Below, in pieces: positions 32,341 through 43,429 of a stretch of 64,000 nucleotides of DNA. Location of the stretch: contig JAFEVB010000001.1 of assembly GCA_032629725.1 (NCBI GenBank), positions 1,054,001 through 1,118,000 on the forward strand, written 5' to 3'. How positions within the stretch are numbered: the stretch's first letter is position 1; each line of letters opens with the position of its first letter. Position numbers and translations under genes: made by a program. The stretch comes from Gremmenia infestans. Lineage: Eukaryota > Ascomycota > Leotiomycetes > Helotiales > Hamatocanthoscyphaceae. The notes under the pieces are model-generated. The model saw only the letters and a program-made list of their open reading frames with translations. It did not search any database and was not told the origin of the DNA.

Positions 32341-33360
32341 CTATTGAGAAATACAAAGCTTTTCTTTAAGAAAGCCAAAGATATCACCCAGCATTTCCTC
32401 CGAGTACCAGTGCCCCAGACCTTCATATTCCACCATCTGAACATCAGCTCCCAGGAGGTCCAAGCAAGTTCTAGCTTCCCTACCCATCTCGATAGGAACC
32501 TTCTCATCTTCCGTACCATGTCCCATAAACACAGGGACATCTCGAAACACCATCCCTGCCTTATCCTCCATCTCGGTTTCATCCCTCAAGAACGTGACAG
32601 CCTGCGTTGGTAAGTCCTGCTTGGTGATTCGGTTGTTCTCAAACCCATTGCTACTGTCATTTTCATCCCCGGAATCACGAAACGGGTTATCGTCGTTATC
32701 TCTTTCATCCTCGCCAAAGACATCATCACCATCTTCCTCGCCGCCGCCTTTCACAATATCCTCAATATGATTTGCAAACGGTAGATATCCGCACATCCCC
32801 ACAGTCGCAGCGAACGGTCCACCATTCCAAGTCAGAAGTGCGATTAAGGACGTAGCACAACCCTGACTAAGTCCCCACAACACCACATTCTTCTCCCCCA
32901 CCTCCCCAATCTCTCGCTCCAAGATCCCGTGCACATACCCCGCACTCTTGCGCAGACCAGCTCTCATCAGCTCCTGCCGTTTAGAGGGCTCCTCCATGTG
33001 CCAGTGATCGAACCATTGATGCGTAAGTGAACGTTTGTAGATGGTGGCGCGGTTCCGGGACGCGGTGAGGAAGATAAGTTTGGCGTGCGGGAATGCCGTC
33101 TGGAGAGTCTCGCTGGATGGCGTGGTCATGGAGAGGAGAGGAGGAGCGAACTTCTCGGCTGTGGAGCCCCGGCCGTGTAATATGAGGAAAGTCTGTTCGT
33201 GTTCTTGATGTGGCGAGACAACTATGGGATCTGGGAATTGTCCTGGCGTGTCCTTTGCTCGTGAAGCGCGAGGACTATACGGCACAGGTGAATATTTTCC
33301 ACGCTTGGAAGGTTGGACTGTCGGGTGGCCCAAAAGGGCATGTTCTCCTTGGGAAGCCAT
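32341..33360 (-). CDS. Alpha/beta hydrolase, acyl-protein thioesterase/carboxylesterase type
   Basis: Single exon, 339 residues. HGRGST (about 62-67) forms the oxyanion region, GLSQG gives the nucleophile Ser165, HGTEDEKV gives Asp285, and GLGHWY gives His317. These make a complete phospholipase/carboxylesterase-type triad. An acidic insert of about 50 residues (EEDGDDVFGEDERDNDDN...) lies between the nucleophile and the acid, and is not part of the standard fold. The family removes fatty acyl groups from proteins or lysolipids in the cytosol; the actual substrate is not evident. The N-terminal 45 residues are basic and Pro-rich. The ATG at 33360 is the only good start. Confidence 0.85.
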   Translation of the reverse strand: MASQGEHALLGHPTVQPSKRGKYSPVPYSPRASRAKDTPGQFPDPIVVSPHQEHEQTFLILHGRGSTAEKFAPPLLSMTTPSSETLQTAFPHAKLIFLTASRNRATIYKRSLTHQWFDHWHMEEPSKRQELMRAGLRKSAGYVHGILEREIGEVGEKNVVLWGLSQGCATSLIALLTWNGGPFAATVGMCGYLPFANHIEDIVKGGGEEDGDDVFGEDERDNDDNPFRDSGDENDSSNGFENNRITKQDLPTQAVTFLRDETEMEDKAGMVFRDVPVFMGHGTEDEKVPIEMGREARTCLDLLGADVQMVEYEGLGHWYSEEMLGDIFGFLKEKLCISQ

Positions 33361-34469
33361 TTTTGCATTATTGGCATTGTCATTGTAGCAGTTCCTTCTT
33401 TAACAGGTAGTCGGTTCGTCCTTGCGAAGTGGGCGAAGAAGGAAGGAACGACTATAAGTATTCAAGTGTATGCGGGGCAGATCAGTGGAAGGGAGGAGGA
33501 AGCATTCAGTGCCTTTTTCAAGATCGTGGTTACTTTGACAATTGGAATTTTGACCATTATACTGTAGTGTGGAAAATGTTGCAAGGAAGTATTGGTAGAT
33601 AAATGAGCAAATGTTTGGAAAAGACGAAATTAAGATAGAATAAATTCTCTAGGTGAGAGTGAGTCATTCTTGTGTACGATCACCTGATCCTTGTCATTAC
33701 TTGCAAATTCAGACCGAGGCTAGTTTAGGGCCCAAAAGAATGTTAGAAAGAGATGAAGTCAGTTTCTTGATAAGCTCTAGGAGCTGCCACTGCAAATTTC
33801 CAGAACGGTAGCGACGAAGGTACATCTCAGCGAGCACCCCACGCCCCTATACGAAAGCTTCAGAGCGTTGGCTATTTCATTTCTTACCTTACCTTTGTGA
33901 TATATAAAGCCTCCACATACATTATTTGAGTGACAGTATAACAGTGTATATAAAAACACCAAAGCTCGTATCGAAGCGTGATCTCGGCCAGCCATTTTCA
34001 GGGCCCAGGGCCGTGCTCAGCTCGCTAAACCATAGGGGTAAGAAACAGCAAGAGTCGAAGTCTAACTTCAACATAAAAGCTGTTACGGGGCTACCTACCT
34101 ACCTAGTTTCCGTCACATGTATAATGCCGACGGCAAATTGTATTATACGGTCATGCATAATGATTTACAGTGCCGTACAGAGCATTATAACCTGCAGCCC
34201 GTAAGAGCGTGTTTGACACCACTAACGCTTGGCATTCTGCTTCTGACCATCCAGCTTTGCGCAGTGCTGTGCTGTGCTGTGCTTCATATCGTACGTCTAG
34301 CAACCAATACACAGCCTTCCTCCTTCAGTTTTAGGTTGTATAATAAGTACCTCCGTAAGGCCTGACTTATTTCCTAAATCTTGACCTGCCCTACCTAGGT
34401 ATCTTTTGGTTCCATACCCTCCACATCATCCTCCCAATCCGCACTGCTGCTTCCAACAGGACGGTCCTC
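33361..34469. other. Intergenic between hydrolase and F-box pseudogene
   Basis: 1109 bases with no gene supported. It includes the hydrolase promoter. Confidence 0.4.
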
Positions 34470-35910
34470 TTGGCACTCCCAAATGAGTTGATCAATAAGA
34501 TTCTGCTCTACTCGGTTTTCGCCCGTAATACCAAGAGAGGGCTAAGCTTAAAGCTAGTGTGCAGTAAGTTTATGTCCAAGCAACTCAATCTTCCTATATC
34601 TAATGGAGCATTTGCAGAGCGATTCTCCTTTTTAACTCAGGCTGCAATTTTTGAGTCCCGTCCTCTAGACCAGTCCCCCAGGTCCTTTTTAAACGACCGA
34701 GGGTTGTGTCAATGGTAATCTTATATCCGGACCGATCGTGGGGCCAGTATATTTTGGCACTCGTATCTTGTATATAGAGTCCGGACTGAGACCAACCCTG
34801 CCCTGCATCGCTTCCTTGATATCCGCGCTGTCGCTGAGAGAGTATGCAACGAGACTGGTGCCGACCTGGCCACTGCGATACATGCCCTCTGCTGGCCTGC
34901 GCTGAAAATTGGAACACGCCCACATATTGACTCGGTGTTACAGAACGCGCCACCGAATCCTGGGCTAGACCTCTTGTGCGCGGCGGCATACTCTCAATCT
35001 TATCCCTACAGCCAAACAGCTACTCCGGGAAGGTCATTGCCCATCGAGTAAGAGCATTCTCTTCTCTTCGCCCTTGCGACTAGCCGCATGCTCTGGCAAC
35101 GCCAATATGCTCCAAATCTTTCAGGAATGTACCCCCGAGTTTGAAGACCGCAAGCCAGGTTGTAGGGAAGGATGGAAGGGCAAGGCGGGACCAGAATCAT
35201 TTAAGGGCGCTACTATGCGGGGAGATCTGGACATCGTCTGTCTTGCCGTATATCCACCTTCTCGCGCCACGCCAGATAGTACCGATCTTAATGGCAAGCC
35301 CTGTGGAAAGATTAATCGCCATAAAGTCATTGGCAATGCACTCTGTCGAGCCGAGTTCTACTCGAGGAATCTGGAGGTATACAAATACCTCGAGACTTTC
35401 TTTGCCGATCCCGCCAACATAGATTCTCAGCTGGAATTTCACTCCGGCTTAGGGAACCTCGAGATGGTACGATGTCTTCTCGATGCAGGTGCAAATATCA
35501 AAGGGATTGGTTGTCGAAGGGGAAATCCACTCGCTCAGGCTTGCCGAAGTTGCCACGAAGATGTCGTTGACCTTCTACTAGAACGAGGCGCTGATTCGAA
35601 TTTTGGAGGATGAGAATTCAAGGGTATCAAAGCACTAAGTTCCGCAGCAGAGGGCGGAAGTGTGGTCATTGTTCGCAAGCTTCTTGACCACGGCATTGAC
35701 CTGAGCCGCACTAGTCCTTTCGGGGCAATAACTCATGCCGCCTTGCTTGAGCATTCTGCAATGTTGCAGCTGCTGATTCCATTGGGTCAGGATTCGGGAC
35801 CTGGTTGGAGATGTACCTTGAAGTACGCGGCTGAAAGGGGTATTGACTCGATGGTGGATATGTTAAAACGGGAAGTGCCTCTCTTGGCTCTTGAAAACGC
35901 AACGGATTGA
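34470..35910 (+). pseudogene. F-box/ankyrin-repeat protein pseudogene
   Basis: The frame starts LALPNELINKILLYSVFARN, an F-box-like N-terminus, but the expected ATG is TTG. A good intron at 34564-34617 (GTAAGT, CTAAT branch, TTGCAG) joins LKLVC to KRFSFLTQAAIFES. Then a TAA at 34716-34718 interrupts the frame, which continues with FWHSYLVYRVRTE and DIRAVAERVCNETG. Around 34980-34995 a one-base indel shifts the frame; AKQLLREG, SPLRLAACSGNANMLQIF and ankyrin units (GNLEMVRCLLDAGANIKG, CHEDVVDLLLERGAD) follow. A TGA at 35611-35613 breaks it again before the last units (GGSVVIVRKLLDHGIDLS). There are four lesions in all, with otherwise recognisable repeats. Intact relatives are expanded, fast-evolving families in fungi. 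Confidence 0.8.
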
Positions 35911-37011
35911 GCCAGGACTCTCAAATACTGCTCTACACATAATTTCGTACTTTTGAATCGCAAAGTCTTGTGTTCTTAGGTATACTTACAATCAGCTCTT
36001 TGGCGCTATGCTAGCGCTAGAAGCAGTGCCTGAGCATGCTCGAAGACCTAGGGCAAGCTGTACCCAGCAACACAGAAGCAACTTTGCTTCAACTTCAACC
36101 ACCCGCTCTGACGAATGAGAAACTAAGAATAAACGCAGAATAGTCGGAAAAGGGGACTCATAAAATGTGGTCTTTTACAGCAACTTCTGAATATTGTTGT
36201 GGTACTTGTTACACTTGTTGAATCATCCCTGCAACTGTGACGGAATAGCAGACATATCTTTACCATGGTAGAATAATTATTATTTGATAGAGACAAGGTT
36301 GATTTCGACATCCAGAAGTAGAGAGATACCAAGATCCGAGGTCTTTACGTTATAACTAGCATACACCACAAAATTGGAAACTAGACATCAGAACATACCT
36401 AGTAACAAGTTAAGAACAAGAGCCGAAATGCACGAAATCAGAAGACGACTTTTCTGAGCAAAGCTGAGAGCTTGAAAATGAACTCTTGTAGTTGCACATA
36501 GCCGCAGCCTATGCCCATTCTTAATCAGAACTGTGGACAATCCATTGGCTATGATCTTCCAAGTGCTGCCTTCCCCCCTTTCCTTTCCTTCCCTACCTAC
36601 CCCCTTTAATCCGGTCTTATCTTATGCAGTTCAAGCCATACATAGCCGAAAAATAAAGAGTGCATTCTCCCCATTCCAATTACAATTACCCAGGAAGTTT
36701 GGAGTTGGCAACTTTGTGAAGGCGGAGGAGGCGTGCGATAAGGGCAAGTCAGCGAAAATGGTGTATAATAATAAGACAAACAAACATTGTAAAGATATTA
36801 ATAGGAAAGGATAGGAGCAATAGGTCCGGGAGGATCCACTTGAGCTGTTAGGAATAATTCCGAAAAGAATGGAAATTGATTGTTTGACGGTAAAAAGACA
36901 CAGAGATGATCCGCATCCCTGTCCAAATTACGTCAGGGTCGTCCGTGTTGTGTGCAGCCATTAGACTTGTATCCTGACAGCAACAGCAAATCGAATACCA
37001 ACGAATAATAG

Positions 37012-37038
37012 TACACCAAGTACACCAAGTACACCAAG
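37012..37038. repeat. 9-bp tandem repeat TACACCAAG x3
   Basis: Three perfect copies about 430 bases upstream of TPS1. Confidence 0.9.
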
Positions 37039-37088
37039 TATCTACTACCTTGAGCTTCTGGATTTTCTATACCATTCTCTGTCTCTGC

Positions 37089-37140
37089 CTCTCCCTCTCC
37101 CTCTCCCTCTCCCTCTCCCTCTCCCTCTCCCTCTCCCTCT
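37089..37140. repeat. (CTCCCT)n polypyrimidine tract
   Basis: About 52 bases of CTCCCT repeat on the plus strand, 330 bases upstream of TPS1. CT-rich tracts are common near fungal core promoters. Confidence 0.9.
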
Positions 37141-37216
37141 ACATCGCGCTTTCTCCATCCACCAACGTCGATGTAACGGCTAGTAAAGCTTCCCGCCCTC
37201 AAATTCCTGCCTGCAG

Positions 37217-37240
37217 TACCTTACCTTACCTTACCTACCT
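37217..37240. repeat. (TTACC)n short repeat
   Basis: Three to four TTACC/TACC units in the TPS1 leader or promoter. Confidence 0.75.
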
Positions 37241-37469
37241 TGGAACTAAAACTTCAATAGACTTTAGTCATTGACAACCTGTTACTTTACTTCCTTTTTC
37301 AGGGCGCATCATTCCACCTCTCCACCAATAATACCCTCCGAAACGTCGCCCTTGTTTTCCCTCAGACCACCCCACAAGTCCATTCTCGCAGACCTTATAT
37401 CTCTCTCGAGAACCCCACCTACCGATCGATTCCTGTCAATCTGAAACCCTCCCTCAATACTCTATCACA

Positions 37470-39054
37470 ATGCCAGCTTTAGTCGAAGATGTTAAGCCCC
37501 AAGGAAGACTGCTACTTGTCTCCAACCGACTTCCAATCACCATCAAGCGCTCTGATGATGGCACATATGCGTTTTCCATGTCCTCTGGTGGACTGGTCAC
37601 AGGTCTAAGCGGGCTCTCTAAAACCACCACCTTTCAATGGTATGGATGGCCGGGATTGGAGGTGCCAGAGACAGAGGTTGCGCCGCTGCAGAAACGATTG
37701 AAGGATGAATATGGGGCCATACCAGTTTTCATAGAAGACGAGTTGGCAGATAGACATTACAATGGCTTCTCTAGTACAGTTATCATCCAAGATTGCTCCT
37801 ACAACTACTAATAGCACTGCAGATTCTATCCTCTGGCCCCTTTTCCACTACCATCCTGGAGAGATTACATTCGACGAGTCGGCATGGGCAGCCTACAAGG
37901 ACGTCAACCGTCTGTTTGCGAAGACAATAGTGAAAGACGTACAAGATGGAGATTTGATCTGGGTCCACGACTACCATCTGATGCTCCTCCCAGAGATGCT
38001 GCGAGAGGAAATTGGCACCAGCAAGAAGAACGTCAAGATTGGCTTCTTTCTCCATACGCCATTCCCAAGTAGTGAGATCTATAGAATTCTTCCTGTTCGA
38101 GAGGAACTGCTTCTTGGTGTACTTCACTGCGATTTAATTGGCTTTCATACATACGACTATGCTAGACATTTCTTGAGCAGTTGCTCTAGAATATTGTACG
38201 TCGAAAAACCTCAAGACCGTAGCCGTTCCGAGCTAATAGCAAATAGAGAAACAACTACGACCCCTAATGGTGTTGAGTTCCGTGGAAAATACGTCACTGT
38301 CGCGGCTTTCCCAATTGGCATTGATCCCGAGAAATTCGTCGACGGCCTCAAGAAGAAAGAAGTTCAAGACCGAATCGCTGTCCTAGAACGTAAATTTGAG
38401 GGAGTAAAGCTGATCGTCGGGGTCGACCGTCTCGATTATATCAAAGGAGTTCCTCAGAAGCTTCACGCACTCGAGGTATTCCTTACAGAACACCCCGAAT
38501 GGGTAGGAAAAGTTGTGCTTGTCCAGGTAGCAGTACCCAGCCGAGAAGACGTCGAAGAGTACCAAAATCTCCGAGCAGTCGTCAACGAGCTGGTAGGCAG
38601 AATCAATGGCCGCTTTGGCACCATTGAGTTCATGCCTATCCATTTCTTACACCAATCTGTAGCATTCGACGAGCTCACGGCTTTATACGCCGTATCCGAC
38701 GCCTGCTTGGTTTCATCTACGCGTGATGGCATGAATTTGGTCTCGTACGAATACATTGCCACGCAGAGAAAGAGACACGGAGTCATGATCCTGTCTGAGT
38801 TCACAGGCGCAGCTCAATCACTAAATGATGCTCTTATCGTCAACCCCTGGAACACAGAAGAGCTCGCAGGCGCCATCCACGACGCAGTCACGATGTCTCC
38901 AGAGCAACGAGAAATTAACTTCAAGAAGCTGGAGAAATATGTATTCAAGTACACGAGCGCGTGGTGGGGCGAATCGTTTGTGAGCGAGCTTGTTAGGATC
39001 AGCGAGCATGCGGAGAAGAAGCAGAAACGGAGCGGTCACGGGCAAGATTCATGA
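37470..39054 (+). CDS. TPS1: Alpha,alpha-trehalose-phosphate synthase (UDP-forming), GT20
   Basis: Two exons, 37470-37773 and 37823-39054, with a 49-nt intron; 511 residues. The join gives the conserved FSNSILWPLFHYHPGEI. Motifs: LLLVSNRLPITIKR and SSGGLVTGL (donor site, residues 12-50), WVHDYHLMLLP (about 148), FFLHTPFPSSEIYR, LIGFHTYDYARHFL, VGVDRLDYIKGVPQKLHALE, VQVAVPSREDVEEYQ and STRDGMNLVSYEYIA. It makes trehalose 6-phosphate from UDP-glucose and glucose 6-phosphate in the cytosol, the first step of trehalose synthesis in stress protection and spores. There is no phosphatase domain, as expected for Tps1 rather than Tps2. The C-terminus ends in a short basic tail. Confidence 0.96.
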
Positions 39055-40258
39055 CCTAATCGGCATTATGAGAAAAGCTATTGTGGGAGGCAAGAAGAAC
39101 GGGAAGTTTGCGCCGGGCGAGTGGAAAATTTGATAGGACGGATATGTAACGGCGCGGGCAACGAGCAATGAGCATGATACGATACCAGTTCGCTTGCAGT
39201 AGGGCGAGCAGGCGTTATGAGAACATATACGATAACGAAGCGAAGATTAATCAAATCCAATCAGGTTGACTTGGTGCAGGACTGTTTTGAAATAGGCCTC
39301 TGGTTTTGAACCTCGGGATTCTGCAAGTGCCAAAAGTGATGAGCTTGGCCTGATGACCCCTAGTTGAAGAGTGCTAGGTTGATTAGGTAGAAGACATAAA
39401 ATGCAACGCGTTCGTATTTTACTATACCCATTCTGCTGCTAGTGATGAGGGTGAGTACTGTTTAGTTGCATAGATACATAACCTGATGAGGAGACGATGG
39501 AGCACTAGAACATGAGGAAGCTGTCAGGGGTCACCATGGTAGAAAGATATTAAAATCCCAAGTGGACTAGATGATCCAAATTTTATTTCACAGAACATCT
39601 GCTAACTCTAGTATCCTAGCAGAGATATCACTCTATCTAGAGTCGGATTCTAGACACAACTAATAGCTTTATAAGTATTCCACATTATGTATATTTCATC
39701 TAAGAATCTAGTCAGACTGCGTTCGTTTAACTACAAGGGGTACGCATATGTACTCGATCGGAGAAAGAAAAACAAATACGGACCATAAATAGTAGGATCG
39801 TATGACCTATAAAGTCTCCAAACGGTAGGTCTTTATGCATATCCGGCCTCGACAAACGATGGGATTATAAAGACGCTGGGAGGGAGATTGTTGTGAGATC
39901 CGGAGAAAATCGCAGGTTCACGACCGCGTCCAGGAGGCCGAACGTTGTACAGGATTGCCGGACATTCGTTGCAACTCGGCCTCGGCATTAAGTATTGCAG
40001 AAGCATCCTGAGATTCTGACTCTACCGCATGAACGAATATGAGCGATGAGTCCGTCTAAGAATGGTCTTCACTTGAGAAGATTCACTCCCAAGAGATAAC
40101 TATACGAATAATTCGTTAGTCTTCAAACTTCCATATACGACTTCTGTTTACAAATAACAACTTACCGGACCTCCCTCACTTCATGGTGGAAAGCTAGGAT
40201 AGGGTGTTGACCGCAACCAATCCAAATTTCGGTGTATTGAGCGGGGCATAATATTATT
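39055..40258. other. Convergent 3' region TPS1 / exonuclease
   Basis: 1204 AT-rich bases between facing stop codons, with no gene seen. Confidence 0.4.
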
Positions 40259-41374
40259 TCACCGTTCTTTGGCTTCTTGCTCGAGAAATTCCAGCCACTC
40301 CGCTTCTTGAAACTCTGGCCCCGATCCCAGCCTATAGTCAACTCGTTTCACAGGAGGACTCTCATCTTTGCAGTCGCTTTCTTTACCACTAAACGACGTC
40401 TCTGGGGTCAGCAGTTGTCTTTTGGATAGAGGGACAGGTCGCGTAACTGCGGGGGCAGTCAAACAGTCGTCTTCTGCCTCCGTCGATCCTCTTGAAAATG
40501 AAGTTTCAGGACAAAGTCGTCGGGTAGAGTGGTGGACCGCCATGGTTCTTCTAACATTTCCAGGCGCCTTCTTCTCCTCTGGGTATCCGATGGGTGTGCT
40601 GCGCGTGGGTGAGGTACCTCCATTGACCGGCAAAGCCGCAAGCGCACTCGTTCCTGGAGCTGCTCCTATTGCACTGTGATCTGGTGTAGGAGCTTCTGAC
40701 CATGGCTCATTTCTCGCCAGAACTATGTAAGCGATTTGGAACCTACAGTCGGAAAGGGCATCATGCTTCAGCCCTTGCCGAGGAGGAGCCAATGGGGGTA
40801 AAGAATAATCTTTCCCTGTCTGTGCCCACACCTGCTTGACAACGGTTCGTACACACATATCGTTGTAGTACTCCCAAGGCACTTCCATCGAGCATGCCTT
40901 GTAGGCGCTCCGGATCCAAGTATTGTCGGCCATGGTGCCATTACCCCAAATCATAGGTTGGCTTCTGTAGGGTTTTGGCAAACCGGCTTTGATTCGCCGA
41001 GTTTCAGTCTCTCTTAGGGACTTTTTCACGAAATTTGATAATCTCATAATAGCTTGAGGGAGGGATATACAGCACTCCTGGCTGGTCTTCAAAGTTTGTG
41101 GGATTTCTCTCTTGAGCCAGCCGAGCGTATCGTCATCTGTGAGGAGTCCATGCTCCGAACTGGATTGGAGACTCACTGGGGTGCAAAGACTGTCGAGTTC
41201 CTCCCCGGTGTCGATATCGAAGTATACTGCTGCCAACTCAATTATGGCTGGGTTGTGGGTGTCAATAGCTGCGCATTCGAGATCCAGCATGATGTTTGTG
41301 TGGACATCCTTTTGCCTCATTTTGAACAGGGTGGTGGGCCAATTGATAAATACTACTACTACAATCAGCCTCAT
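40259..41374 (-). CDS. DEDDh 3'-5' exonuclease (Rv2179c-like RNase H fold)
   Basis: Single exon of 371 residues from the ATG at 41374, or 353 from the ATG at 41320 (MRQKDVHTNIMLDLECAA). The second start puts the first catalytic motif at the usual distance from the N-terminus and avoids a hydrophobic leader, so I favour it. DEDD motifs: MLDLE (DxE), WGNGTMADNTW (the Asp of motif II in the WGNG-type context) and LKHDALSDC (His and Asp of motif III). Members degrade short RNA from the 3' end. The C-terminal 140 residues are disordered, Ser/Pro-rich, with two similar PETSFS segments. Its target in fungi is unknown to me. It is divergent from the DEK_C gene. Confidence 0.8.
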   Translation of the reverse strand: MRLIVVVVFINWPTTLFKMRQKDVHTNIMLDLECAAIDTHNPAIIELAAVYFDIDTGEELDSLCTPVSLQSSSEHGLLTDDDTLGWLKREIPQTLKTSQECCISLPQAIMRLSNFVKKSLRETETRRIKAGLPKPYRSQPMIWGNGTMADNTWIRSAYKACSMEVPWEYYNDMCVRTVVKQVWAQTGKDYSLPPLAPPRQGLKHDALSDCRFQIAYIVLARNEPWSEAPTPDHSAIGAAPGTSALAALPVNGGTSPTRSTPIGYPEEKKAPGNVRRTMAVHHSTRRLCPETSFSRGSTEAEDDCLTAPAVTRPVPLSKRQLLTPETSFSGKESDCKDESPPVKRVDYRLGSGPEFQEAEWLEFLEQEAKER

Positions 41375-41828
41375 CAAAATCTACCATTTTGTTTTTACTG
41401 TCAGTGAAAACCCTATATGGCTAAACTAAGGCATGGAGCTTATGGCGCGGAGAGACATTAACCTACTCGACCTAAGAGAGTATATTCGTCTAGTTCCCGG
41501 TAGAACGAGGTGACTCCGATTATTTCTCTCTAGCAAGATGCAGGGAGTGAGTGAGCCAGGGTGGTAAAGAATTAGAAGATCTACCTATACTATTAATATG
41601 AGCAAAAGCCGCAAGTGTAGGAGAAAGCCGCGTTCATTATACGTCTCCCACCCCGCATACTTACCTTAAGCGAATCACTCCTACCACCCCTCAAATCAGT
41701 AGATCCTTCTCCGCGCTAGGAAAGTACAAACGACGCGACGCGGAACTCAGCTCAGCCTTGTCTTTCTTGTGTGTACAAACAAGTATCTTTGGGGGAACCA
41801 TCCTTGATCGCACAGCAATATCAATAAC
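41375..41828. promoter_or_regulatory. Divergent promoter region exonuclease / DEK_C gene
   Basis: 454 bases between divergent starts, with no coding signal. Confidence 0.45.
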
Positions 41829-43429
41829 ATGGCACCTTCGGAGCGCGTACTAATCGACAAGCTCAAGGCGACAGCTTTGGCCATCTTCAACAGCTCCGAG
41901 CGCGATCATCTGAGTGTGAAAAGGGTTCGGGACAAGCTGGAGGCGCAACTTGGACTCGAGAAAGGATTTTTCGTGCAACCCACCTGGAAAGAAAAGTCAA
42001 AGGTCATTGTTAAGGAATATGCAGTAATAATTGTGCTTCTAGATAAATTATATCATATTTCCAGGCTGACTCTGTACCCTAGACTCAGTTGATCGAAGGA
42101 GAGGAACTAGAAGAGGCGTCTATTCAAGTCGACTCTCCTGTGAAGGAGCCCACCCCATCGCAGAAGAAAAGCGCACCTCCGAATAATAAGAGAGCAAAGA
42201 AACCCACTTCTACAGAGCAATCGCGACCTACCAAGCGCCAAAAGAAACAAGAGACTCCAGAGGAAAGCAGTGAACTTAGCGATGTGGTCTCGGACGAGGA
42301 CAGCCCAGAGTCAGAGTTTGGTGATTCGGATGCTAGCGATGCACCGAAACCAAAGAAGAAATCTACGTCGAAACCCCTGGTGAAGCGTCAGTCCAAGCAA
42401 AAGGCAGTTGATTCTGAGGACGAGGAGGACGAAGAAGAGGATGATCTTAGCGAAGTTTCAATTGATGATGAGGATGATAGTGATGCCAAACCAAAACCGA
42501 AGAAAAAGCCTCCTCCCAAGAAGGCTACCAAGCCGGCTGCTAGAAGTAAGGGAAGACGGAAGAAAGTCGAGACTCCTGAGTTAGAAGAGGAACTTGCTTC
42601 AGTCAAGAAGGCGAAATCGAGGGCTAAATCGGCAGCGGACTCCGAAGAAGACGAGCCAGCATCTATAAAGAAGTCCAAACCAGCACCAGAATCTGACGCC
42701 GAGTCCAACGTACCTACTCCGAAAAAGAAGGCAAAATCCGCGACACCTACGAAAGCCAAGCCCGCCAGGGATTTTGCTGGAGTAGAAGACGAGAATATGG
42801 AGACGAAAGCCAATGATTCTGAGTCGGAAATGTCCATCGTCCTTGACGAAGCTCCCAAGCCAAAAGCCAAACGCGGTCCCAAAGCCCCCAAAGCGCCAAA
42901 ACAAACTAAAGCCCCCAAAGAAACTAAGGTCAAGGCCGCCAAAGCCAACAGTAACCTCTCGCCTGCAGAAGAGCAGATCAAAACGCTGCAAACACAGCTA
43001 GTGCGTTGCGGAGTGCGAAAAATCTGGCAGTTCGAACTCAAGCAATTCGAAGACGACACGTCAGCCAAAGTTCGGTATTTGCAACAAATGCTTAGGGATA
43101 TAGGCATGACGGGCCGGTTTAGTGAGGCGAGAGCGAAGGAGATCAAGGAGATGAGGGAGCTGCAGGCTGATTTGGAGGCTGTGAAGGAGGGGGAGAAGGT
43201 CTGGGGGATGGAGAGCGGACGGCCGAGTAGGAGCAAGGCTGCTAAAAAGAGCTTGAAGATCAACAGTGGTGAGGATGAAGACGGAGATGAGAACGGGAAG
43301 CCGGAGAGCAAGGGTGCGAAGGTGAGGAGTGGAAGTGATGATGATAGTGATGAGCAGCCGAGACCGAGGGTTGCCAGGGCGAAGCAGGATCTGGCGTTTT
43401 TGGGAGATGAAGAGGATAGTGATGAGTGA
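41829..43429 (+). CDS. Chromatin protein with DEK_C and HIRIP3/CHZ-like domains
   Basis: Two exons, 41829-42023 and 42083-43429; the 59-nt intron ends CTGACTCTGTACCCTAG. The protein has 513 residues. Residues 1-60 (SERVLIDKLKATALAIFN, HLSVKRVRDKLEAQLG) form a DEK C-terminal-type winged helix that binds DNA. Residues 66-360 are low-complexity, alternating Lys-rich and Glu/Ser-rich blocks. Around 365-440 comes LQTQLVRCGVRKIWQFE, KVRYLQQMLRDIGMTGRFS and KEIKEMRELQADLEAV, which resembles the conserved C-terminal module of HIRIP3-type histone H2A-H2B chaperones. An acidic tail follows. A nuclear chromatin or histone-chaperone role is inferred. The low-complexity core creates long false frames on the opposite strand. 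Confidence 0.8.

Larger units (their letters stand above)
35911..37469. other. Long upstream region of TPS1
   Basis: 1559 bases with no gene. It contains three simple repeats nearest the gene: a 9-bp unit, a CT-rich hexamer and a TTACC run. Stress-element-like CCCCT/AGGGG pentamers occur (near 36148 and 36602), but such short motifs are expected by chance. Confidence 0.45.

Noticed and set aside
35049..35051. TAA as a further lesion in the F-box/ankyrin pseudogene
   Set aside because: It lies beyond the frameshift near 34985; in the corrected frame the codons here read SSKS, so it is not an independent mutation.
42388..43311. 307-codon open frame antisense to the DEK_C gene
   Set aside because: It mirrors the Lys/Glu/Ser-rich repeats of the real gene; poly-Ser and poly-Leu products are the typical shadow of such sequence.
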